NCBI RefSeq assembly: GCF_015207245.1
Contig: NZ_JADEXF010000177.1
Location: 1-6,791 of the forward strand
From: Nostoc cf. edaphicum LEGE 07299
GTDB lineage: Bacteria; Cyanobacteriota; Cyanobacteriia; Cyanobacteriales; Nostocaceae
Reading direction: 5' to 3'
Length of the DNA: 6,791 bases
The notes under the pieces were generated by a model. The model searched no databases and was not told the DNA's origin. It saw only the letters and a program-made list of their open reading frames with translations. Below, piece by piece: positions 1-4,304 of this stretch. The first letter of the stretch is position 1. Each line of letters starts with the position of its first letter. Position numbers and translations under genes: made by a program.

Positions 1-174
1 TTTTATTTTTTAACTAATGTTTTTCTCGCTTTCTGAGGAATTTAGTAAAATTAAAAATATTTAAATTACTGAAATACCAAAAACCAAAACTTAATTATAT
101 ATATTCAATTATATTCATTAAAAAAGTTGTCTGTTCATAGTCTCAAATGGCGTTATTTGCAATTGATTAATTGG

Positions 175-180
175 TATAAA
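175..180 (+). promoter_or_regulatory. Candidate -10 element for the rhodanese-repeat gene
   Basis: TATAAA lies about 120 bases ahead of the start codon in a very AT-rich leader (1-298). No good -35 hexamer sits 16-18 bases upstream; the nearest is a weak GTTATT at 152-157. The leader contains no open reading frame I would call a gene. Because the region is so AT-rich, a chance match is quite possible. Confidence 0.25.
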
Positions 181-287
181 TTTTCAGATAGCTCCATCTA
201 CCTGAGGAGATAGTTTGAGAATATTCATACCAGAGAAAGAGCAATTAAATATCTTCAATTCGCTAAATTGCTATTAGTATCGTGAGT

Positions 288-292
288 AAGGA
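288..292 (+). promoter_or_regulatory. Ribosome binding site of the rhodanese-repeat gene
   Basis: AAGGA lies 6 bases before the ATG at 299 and fixes that codon as the start. Confidence 0.7.
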
Positions 293-298
293 AAAATT

Positions 299-955
299 AT
301 GGTTAATAATTTAGTAGGCGGCATCATTCCCCCACAACCACCAATAGAAGCACAAACTGATGCTCATACTCTCAAGAGTCGTCTGGAATGGGGTGAACCA
401 GCTTTTACAATCCTGGATGTGCGCGATCGCTCGACCTTCAACGAAGGTCACATTATGGGAGCAATGCCAATGCCAGCAGATGAATTGGTACAACGCGCAG
501 TACCTTCTTTGGATAAGAGCCGTGATATTTACATTTACGGTGCCAACGATCAAGAAACTGCCCAAGCCGTACAACAACTGCGTTCTAATGGATTTGAGCA
601 TGTCTCCCAACTCAAAGGTGGTCTTGCCGCATGGAAGGCGATCGGTGGCCCAACAGAAGGGATTGTTGAATCAAAAACTCCCGCAGGTGCAGATGACTAC
701 AATGTTGTAGATCGGCTAAAAAACCACCAAGAAAATCTGCAAAAGGGCGGTACTAGCGCGACGGAATCCATTAAACAAGGAGCTAGTAACCTCAAGGAAG
801 GCATTCAAGAAGGAGCCAGTAACCTTAAAGAAGGCATTCAAGAGCAAGCAAGTAACCTCAAGGAAGGCATTCAAGAGGGAGCAAGTAACCTTAAAGAAGC
901 TGCTAGTGAATCTAAAACTCCTAGAGACAGCAATGATTCCAATGTTGGCTCTTAG
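299..955 (+). CDS. Cysteine-less rhodanese-fold protein with C-terminal 11-residue repeats
   Basis: The 218-residue product has two parts. Residues about 17-118 are a single rhodanese homology domain. The first rhodanese motif is seen as LDVRDRSTFNEGH (39-51) and the C-terminal motif as LKGGLAAWKAIGGP (105-118). In the active-site loop the usual Y-C-x-x-G-x-R-S reads YGANDQET (80-87), so glycine 81 replaces the catalytic cysteine; the whole protein has no cysteine. Sulfurtransferase activity is therefore not expected, and a binding or scaffolding role is more likely (inference). Residues 158-201 are four 11-residue units of the type IQEGASNLKEG, with I, A and L on one helical face, reminiscent of LEA proteins and alpha-synuclein. 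A similar 13-residue ESKTP...D.NV segment flanks the repeats (124-136 and 204-216). There is no signal peptide or membrane segment, so it is probably cytoplasmic or peripheral to membranes. It is the only plus-strand gene here. The rhodanese fold is sure; the function is not known. Confidence 0.9.
   Translation: MVNNLVGGIIPPQPPIEAQTDAHTLKSRLEWGEPAFTILDVRDRSTFNEGHIMGAMPMPADELVQRAVPSLDKSRDIYIYGANDQETAQAVQQLRSNGFEHVSQLKGGLAAWKAIGGPTEGIVESKTPAGADDYNVVDRLKNHQENLQKGGTSATESIKQGASNLKEGIQEGASNLKEGIQEQASNLKEGIQEGASNLKEAASESKTPRDSNDSNVGS
770..901 (+). repeat. Four in-frame 33-bp tandem repeats
   Basis: Four exact-length units (770-802, 803-835, 836-868, 869-901) encode the 11-residue repeats. Units 1 and 3 end in CTCAAGGAAGGC, while units 2 and 4 carry CTTAAAGAAG at the same place. 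This suggests that a 66-bp two-unit block was duplicated. Confidence 0.95.
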
Positions 956-962
956 GCAAAAA

Positions 963-1074
963 TACAGCAGAATTCAGAATTCAGGAGTCAGAATCCAGAA
1001 GTAAAACAGGCTTTATACATACCTGGTTTTTAGACGAATCTTTGTGTACAAAACTTTCCTTGAAATCTGCTGTA
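963..1074. repeat. 9-bp inverted repeat bracketing a heptamer array
   Basis: TACAGCAGA (963-971) and TCTGCTGTA (1066-1074) are perfect inverted copies 94 bp apart. They bracket the heptamer array just after the rhodanese-repeat gene. This might be the remnant of a small inserted element, or chance. The arms are too far apart for a simple terminator. Confidence 0.3.
968..1002 (+). repeat. Heptanucleotide tandem repeat (STRR-like)
   Basis: Five consecutive 7-bp units: CAGAATT, CAGAATT, CAGGAGT, CAGAATC, CAGAAGT. Short tandemly repeated heptamers in intergenic DNA are a known hallmark of Nostoc, Anabaena and Calothrix genomes. The array begins 13 bp after the upstream stop codon. Confidence 0.75.
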
Positions 1075-1091
1075 AGTTAGTATAAGAGTTT

Positions 1092-1140
1092 GTAGTAAGC
1101 ACTTTAGTGCTTGGAAAATAACGACTTTAGTCCTTACTAC
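1092..1140. repeat. 49-bp nested palindromic interspersed repeat
   Basis: The outer arms GTAGTAAG (1092-1099) and CTTACTAC (1133-1140) are perfect inverted copies. Inside lie two further palindromes: AAGCACTTTAGTGCTT (1097-1112) and GACTTTAGTC (1123-1132). The element can fold as one long hairpin or as two small ones. From memory, repeats of this GTAGTAAGG-ACTTTAGTCC type are common in Nostocales; I could not search for other copies. It lies between convergent genes, so it may also help end transcription. Confidence 0.7.
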
Positions 1141-1212
1141 GAACTTGCTTATCTATCAATTTCAACTTGACATATCATTAGTTGGGATTGACGAGCAATA
1201 AACATTTTTTGT

Positions 1213-1233
1213 CACTATTCCCCATTCCCTATT
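1213..1233 (+). repeat. Second heptamer array beside the exonuclease stop codon
   Basis: Three 7-bp units, CACTATT, CCCCATT and CCCTATT, stand directly before the exonuclease stop codon at 1237. The composition resembles the CCCC-rich heptamer class (STRR1-like) of heterocystous cyanobacteria. The copies are degenerate. Confidence 0.5.
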
Positions 1234-1236
1234 CTA

Positions 1237-1866
1237 TTAGTGTTCAAATATATCCTTGAATTGCAACAAATCTAAGGAAACTATCGTTGGTAGAAACTCA
1301 AAACATTCTTGAGCAATTTGCCAGCGTTCTTCTCGTTTGAGCATTTGTATTAACTTCTGCTGCACGCTAAGTAAGTAGCGCACATCGTTGGCAGCATAAC
1401 TTAGTTGAGCTTCAGATAAGCTAACGGCGTTACCCCAATCAGAACTTTGAGAACTTTTATCTAGTTCTACTTGTTCTAACTCTTGCACCACGTCTTTGAG
1501 TCCGTGGCGATTTGTGTAAGTACGGGCTAATTTACTGGCAATTTTGGTGCAAAAAATCGGCCCTACCTGAATCCCCAGATTGGCTCGCAAAGTGGCCAAG
1601 TCAAATCGAGCAAAGTGAAACACTTTCACAACATTGACTGCTTCTAAAAGTTTTTTTAAGTTGGGGGCGTCAGCTTGTCCTTTGGCTATGCGGATTGCAG
1701 TCACTTTCCCTTCTGGATTGCACAGCTGGACGAGACACAAGCGATCGCGCAGCGGCAATAATCCCATCGTTTCTGTATCAACTGCGATCGCTGTAGATTC
1801 TAAATACTCGCTAAGGGTTGCGTCACTAAGGTCGCGATCGCTCACCTGAAAATCTGGTAATGTCAT
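1237..1866 (-). CDS. rnd: RNase D-type 3'-5' exonuclease (DEDDy family)
   Basis: The 209-residue product trims RNA from the 3' end, as in tRNA or other stable RNA maturation (family knowledge). Counting from the ATG at 1866, Exo I is DTETMGL with D30 and E32, Exo II is FHFARFD with D89, and Exo III is YAANDVRYL with Y157 and D161: the complete DEDDy set for two metal ions. HGLKDVV and QSSDW are also typical. It has only the exonuclease domain; the C-terminal HRDC domains of the 375-residue E. coli enzyme are absent, a short form usual in cyanobacteria. The frame also opens with a TTG at 1899 (220 residues), but that codon sits in the oligo-U tail of a likely terminator for the gene upstream, so I prefer the ATG. 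No convincing Shine-Dalgarno precedes either start. Three HIP1 sites fall in its first third. Confidence 0.9.
   Translation of the reverse strand: MTLPDFQVSDRDLSDATLSEYLESTAIAVDTETMGLLPLRDRLCLVQLCNPEGKVTAIRIAKGQADAPNLKKLLEAVNVVKVFHFARFDLATLRANLGIQVGPIFCTKIASKLARTYTNRHGLKDVVQELEQVELDKSSQSSDWGNAVSLSEAQLSYAANDVRYLLSVQQKLIQMLKREERWQIAQECFEFLPTIVSLDLLQFKDIFEH
1741..1841. repeat. Cluster of three HIP1 octamers
   Basis: GCGATCGC occurs at 1741-1748, 1784-1791 and 1834-1841, all inside the exonuclease gene. They encode different residues in different frames (RDR, AIA, SDR), so protein sequence does not explain the clustering. The other copies in the window are single (423, 3389, 5609). HIP1 is a well-known over-represented palindrome in cyanobacteria. 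Confidence 0.9.
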
Positions 1867-1897
1867 CAATTGTTCAAAAATAATAGCAGTGTCCAGC

Positions 1898-1916
1898 AAA
1901 AAAAGTCTTGTCAGAC
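1898..1916 (-). terminator. Candidate intrinsic terminator of the downstream CAP gene
   Basis: On the minus strand, GTCT-GACA-AGAC forms a 4-bp stem directly followed by seven T residues. It stands 39 bp after the stop codon of the CAP gene at 1955. The short stem makes it weak. A 6-bp inverted repeat AGTGTC/GACACT (1888-1893, 1914-1919) overlaps it. Confidence 0.4.
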
Positions 1917-1954
1917 ACTACATTATTATTGTGCAAAAAAACCAAAAATTAAAT

Positions 1955-2503
1955 CTACCTAGCCCGAAAAAACAGTTGTGTTAGGTAGACTTCGCCTTGA
2001 TTATTAGTAGCAACACCAATTCCAGTCAGGTTGTAATTTCCTTTAAGGTTCTTTAGATGTCCAGGACTTTTGATCCAGCCACTAACAGCTTCCTCCACGG
2101 GGTTGCTATATCCCCGGTTAAAAGCTACATTTTCCGCTGCACTGTTGTAGCGAATAGGGATAGCTTTGACTCGCCCTTCAAATCCCTGATGGCTAAATGG
2201 GGTTTTGCCTTTAGCCATATTTTGACTATGAATTCTGGCCTGTCGGGTCAAATTTGTATTTAAAGTCAACTTTGGCAGTCCTTTAGAAACCCGATATCGA
2301 TTAATTTGGTCAAATACTGATTTTTCTAGCTCAGTAGTTTTAAAAGTAGGAGTCGATATTGCAACCTGACTAGAAAAAAGCGACAACAGCTTATTACGGG
2401 TGGATGTATTCGTAGAAGTATGATTTGGTATCGGAGCAGTCGTTAATCCACTAGCAAGGACAAGCGCACTTAAAGCGATGCCAAAAGCAGTTTGTCGGAA
2501 CAT
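1955..2503 (-). CDS. Secreted CAP (SCP/PR-1-like) domain protein, copy 1
   Basis: The 182-residue product begins with a Sec-type signal peptide (MFRQ, then a hydrophobic run to about residue 20, likely cut near TTA-PIP at 23). A low-complexity Thr/Ser/Asn linker follows, then a CAP domain (about 58-180) of the bacterial YkwD-like type. Family landmarks are INRYRVSKGLP, IHSQNMA with H92, FSH with H105, AENVA with E124, SPGH with H149, and TGIGVA. The histidines and the glutamate form the usual CAP cavity. It should act outside the cytoplasmic membrane, in the periplasm or beyond; biochemical roles of bacterial CAP proteins are mostly unknown. From T56 it aligns without gaps to the neighbour at 2926-3453, about 71 of 125 residues identical by hand count, so the two are tandem paralogues. 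The ATG at 2503 gives a proper signal peptide but has no clear Shine-Dalgarno. Confidence 0.9.
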   Translation of the reverse strand: MFRQTAFGIALSALVLASGLTTAPIPNHTSTNTSTRNKLLSLFSSQVAISTPTFKTTELEKSVFDQINRYRVSKGLPKLTLNTNLTRQARIHSQNMAKGKTPFSHQGFEGRVKAIPIRYNSAAENVAFNRGYSNPVEEAVSGWIKSPGHLKNLKGNYNLTGIGVATNNQGEVYLTQLFFRAR

Positions 2504-2925
2504 GGAGAGTTGCGTAATGTGTAGAGATATAAGACTTCTACTCTACCTTATTGTTCCGAAGATATATACCACAGTACTATTAAGTAATGATGAATTTCGG
2601 CAATTTGGCTACGTCCTTTACAAGTAACACAAACAATCATTTCCAATTGTCAGTACTTCAATCGATCGGCTTCAGGAAAATCACGGTTAATTTTGCTAAA
2701 AATTTAAGATTTTCATGAATTATCAAGCAAAAGCTTTACTAACAGGTTAAAGTCTGGGGAATTTGAGAAAAACCTCAACTTTATCAAATCTAACGCTGTG
2801 TGCAATTTTTACTCAAACCTAACCTAATAATAAGGAATGGGTAGAATTCAAAGCCTTTCTCTCTTTGCAGCAGAGAGGAATGGAAGTGAGGTCAGAATAT
2901 TAAGTTGCACATCGCGTCAAACATA
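2504..2925. other. Gap between the two CAP genes
   Basis: These 422 bp are AT-rich. They hold the upstream region of CAP copy 1 at the left end and, near the right end, a hairpin that may end CAP copy 2. I see no convincing promoter, RNA gene or conserved ORF. A 42-codon plus-strand frame (2590-2718) has no ribosome binding site. Confidence 0.5.
2856..2880 (-). terminator. Hairpin after CAP gene copy 2
   Basis: TTTCTCTCT (2856-2864) pairs with AGAGAGGAA (2872-2880) over 9 bp, one pair being a wobble, with a 7-nt loop. It stands 45 bp after the stop codon of CAP copy 2. There is no long T tract behind it, so it may be a weak terminator or a stabilising 3' hairpin. Confidence 0.4.
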
Positions 2926-3453
2926 TCAGCGAATGAATATTTGTGTGAAGTAGATTGCGCCTTGACTGTTTTTGGCGACGCCAATCCCCGTCTGATTATA
3001 ATTACCTCTGATATTGGCAAGATGCCCTGGACTTTTGAGCCAGCCTTGAACAGCTTTTGTGGCAGGATCGCCATATCCCTGGTTGTAAGCGACATTTTCA
3101 GCAGCTCCTCTGTAAGCAACACCAGTTGCATTAAGACGTTCTGAAAATCCACTATGCCCAAAGGAAACAGTACCATTAGCCATGTTCTTACTGTGAAGCC
3201 TAACTTGATTATCGATGGCAGAATTACGAGTTAGCGCTGGTAGCCCTTGGGAAACTCTGTAGTTATTGATTTGGTTAAAAATCGACTGTTCTATAGCAGC
3301 GGTGTCCATGCTATTTGCTGCAACTTGATTAGTGTTATTCGATACATTAGAAGGTACTGGCGTACAAGCTGGATTTGTTCCAGAAGTAGCGATCGCACCA
3401 CTACTGAGAGCAATAGTGCCTAAAGCAACACTGTAAACTATTTGTTTGATCAT
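2926..3453 (-). CDS. Secreted CAP (SCP/PR-1-like) domain protein, copy 2
   Basis: The 175-residue product has a signal peptide (MIKQ plus a hydrophobic run, probable cut after AIA at residue 22), a Pro/Asn/Ser-rich linker (25-48) and a CAP domain (about 51-175). The landmarks are INNYRVSQGLP, HSKNMA with H87, FGH with H100, AENVA with E119, SPGH with H144, and TGIGVA, so the cavity residues are all present and the protein should be a functional member. It is expected in the periplasm or outside the cell; its ligand or target is unknown. The domain is about 57% identical and gap-free against copy 1, while signal peptide and linker have diverged. One cysteine (C30) is present but not in a lipobox. 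A good -35/-10 pair lies just upstream (3477-3505), giving a leader of roughly 17 bases with no Shine-Dalgarno before the ATG at 3453. Confidence 0.9.
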   Translation of the reverse strand: MIKQIVYSVALGTIALSSGAIATSGTNPACTPVPSNVSNNTNQVAANSMDTAAIEQSIFNQINNYRVSQGLPALTRNSAIDNQVRLHSKNMANGTVSFGHSGFSERLNATGVAYRGAAENVAYNQGYGDPATKAVQGWLKSPGHLANIRGNYNQTGIGVAKNSQGAIYFTQIFIR

Positions 3454-3476
3454 TTGTTGGCAGTAAAGTTTTAGAC

Positions 3477-3505
3477 AATGTAACCAACGAATATCAATGT
3501 GACAA
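3477..3505 (-). promoter_or_regulatory. Candidate sigma-70 type promoter of CAP gene copy 2
   Basis: On the minus strand, TTGTCA (3505-3500, 5 of 6 to consensus) and TACATT (3482-3477, 4 of 6) are exactly 17 bp apart. Transcription would begin about 17 bases before the ATG at 3453. Confidence 0.45.
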
Positions 3506-3520
3506 ACTGCTTATAGGTCT

Positions 3521-3534
3521 AAATAGCTCTATTT
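3521..3534. promoter_or_regulatory. 14-bp palindrome upstream of the CAP promoter
   Basis: AAATAG-CT-CTATTT is a perfect dyad 16 bp upstream of the candidate -35 of CAP copy 2. The position suits a regulator site, but no regulator can be named and AT-rich DNA gives such dyads by chance. Confidence 0.3.
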
Positions 3535-3773
3535 GTGGGCTTTTTAGCTCAAAAAATACTATTAAACGTTTAAATGCACGATTTTACGCAAAAATATTAC
3601 TATTTAATCAATAGTTGTCTTCTCTCATTAGTATGATTCTTTTTATCCCAGATTCCGTATTTAGACTGTCCTATAGTGTAATCACTAGACTTTTTTTGAA
3701 TTCATGAGTTCTATCTGATGCTTATTTATCTTCATAAACTCAGCTATTTTACTGTACTTAAGTATATTAAATA

Positions 3774-3794
3774 GCTTTTTTATATCAAAAAAGC
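3774..3794. repeat. 8-bp perfect inverted repeat
   Basis: GCTTTTTT (3774-3781) and AAAAAAGC (3787-3794) enclose a 5-nt loop. It could be a backup terminator behind 3838-3863 for minus-strand transcripts, but its stem is mostly A-T pairs. Confidence 0.4.
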
Positions 3795-3837
3795 AGTAAA
3801 AACCGATTGTAATAGTTGAAGATGCAAAATGTCTGAT

Positions 3838-3863
3838 AAAAAATGGCTGGATTTATTCAGCCA
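3838..3863 (-). terminator. Intrinsic terminator of the trpB-methyltransferase-coiled-coil unit
   Basis: On the minus strand, TGGCTG and CAGCCA form a perfect 6-bp GC-rich stem with an 8-nt loop, followed at once by six T residues. It stands 25 bp after the stop codon of the coiled-coil gene. Confidence 0.75.
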
Positions 3864-3888
3864 AATTCCTACGTGATTTCAACTAGAC

Positions 3889-4170
3889 TTATTTAAGTGG
3901 TTCTAACTCTTCCTGTATCACACGCAACACCCGTGCAATATATTCTGCACGCCACTGTTCCCGTTCCTTGCTTACTTTGACATCCGGCTCGTAAGCTTCA
4001 ATCTCACTAACCGATAAAATACCTTTCACCTCTAATAACCGTTCAATGGTGTCTAGCCGCTCATGCAGCACAGACACCTCACCAGTCAAGGCCATGACGA
4101 TCGCTAACAATTTATCAGTTTGCGGATTTTCTAAGTAAACAGGTCGTTTACCCTTGGCTATTTTTGTCAT
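3889..4170 (-). CDS. Small coiled-coil protein of unknown function
   Basis: I cannot assign the 93-residue product to a named family. A basic N-terminus (MTKIAKGKRP) leads into a helix with a regular heptad pattern: L21, V25, L28, V32, L35, L39, I42 and L46 alternate by 4 and 3, a clear dimerising coiled coil. After a break at KGILSV, an acidic, charged C-terminal helix (about 69-90, KEREQWRAEYIARVL) follows. There is no signal peptide, cysteine or membrane segment, so it is probably cytoplasmic. Codon use and composition look like the neighbouring genes. The reading frame is credible because it starts with ATG behind GGAGG, although 12 bases away, and ends just before a good terminator. It lies 134 bp downstream of the methyltransferase gene on the same strand, so co-transcription is likely but interrupted by a hairpin. 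It may be a partner or adaptor (inference only). Confidence 0.75.
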   Translation of the reverse strand: MTKIAKGKRPVYLENPQTDKLLAIVMALTGEVSVLHERLDTIERLLEVKGILSVSEIEAYEPDVKVSKEREQWRAEYIARVLRVIQEELEPLK

Positions 4171-4182
4171 CCTAATACCGAT

Positions 4183-4187
4183 CCTCC
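4183..4187 (-). promoter_or_regulatory. Ribosome binding site of the coiled-coil gene
   Basis: GGAGG on the minus strand lies 12 bases from the ATG at 4170. The spacing is longer than ideal, but no other start codon in frame fits it better. Confidence 0.5.
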
Positions 4188-4216
4188 AAAAATAAGACTA
4201 GACATACAAAACGAGG

Positions 4217-4239
4217 AAAGCCAGATACAATCTGACTTT
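4217..4239 (-). terminator. Hairpin between the methyltransferase and coiled-coil genes
   Basis: In minus-strand RNA, AAAGUCAGAU pairs fully with AUCUGGCUUU over 10 bp (one G-U) around a 3-nt loop; on the plus strand the same place is a C-A mismatch. The tail CCTCGTTTTG is a poor T tract, so partial termination or an RNA processing/stability element is more likely than a full stop. Confidence 0.4.
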
Positions 4240-4242
4240 CTC

Positions 4243-4291
4243 AATTACGAATTACGTTAGCGTAGCAGTCCGTAATCCATTACAAATTACG
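4243..4291. repeat. AATTACG heptamer direct and inverted repeats
   Basis: AATTACG occurs at 4243-4249, 4250-4256 and 4285-4291, with the inverted core CGTAAT at 4271-4276 and a small palindrome GTAAT-CC-ATTAC at 4272-4283. This is typical cyanobacterial intergenic repeat DNA. It ends 13 bp before the methyltransferase stop codon at 4305. Confidence 0.55.
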
Positions 4292-4304
4292 AAACTTTCT
4301 CTGC

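Larger units (their letters stand above)
3454..3888. other. Gap between CAP gene copy 2 and the coiled-coil gene
   Basis: These 435 bp are AT-rich. They carry the CAP promoter candidate, two perfect inverted repeats (3521-3534, 3774-3794) and the terminator of the trpB-side unit (3838-3863). The only small frame noted, 24 codons from 3633 on the plus strand, has no support. Confidence 0.6.

Noticed and set aside
1097..1132. A CRISPR or attachment-site reading of the palindromes after the rhodanese gene
   Set aside because: There are no equal spacers between identical repeats, no cas or integrase gene, and no tRNA gene nearby.
2590..2718. A 42-codon plus-strand frame in the gap between the CAP genes
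   Set aside because: It has no ribosome binding site, no recognisable motif, and a length expected by chance.
2763..2778. Stem TTGAG/CTCAA as a terminator or regulator
   Set aside because: A 5-bp stem in AT-rich DNA with no T tract and far from both neighbouring gene ends is not distinctive.
3355..3370. Cysteine 30 of CAP copy 2 as a lipoprotein attachment site
   Set aside because: The residues before it are NPA, not a lipobox, and the cysteine lies beyond the likely signal peptidase I site.
3633..3707. A 24-codon plus-strand frame starting MILFIPDS
   Set aside because: It is too short, has no Shine-Dalgarno and lies in AT-rich DNA.
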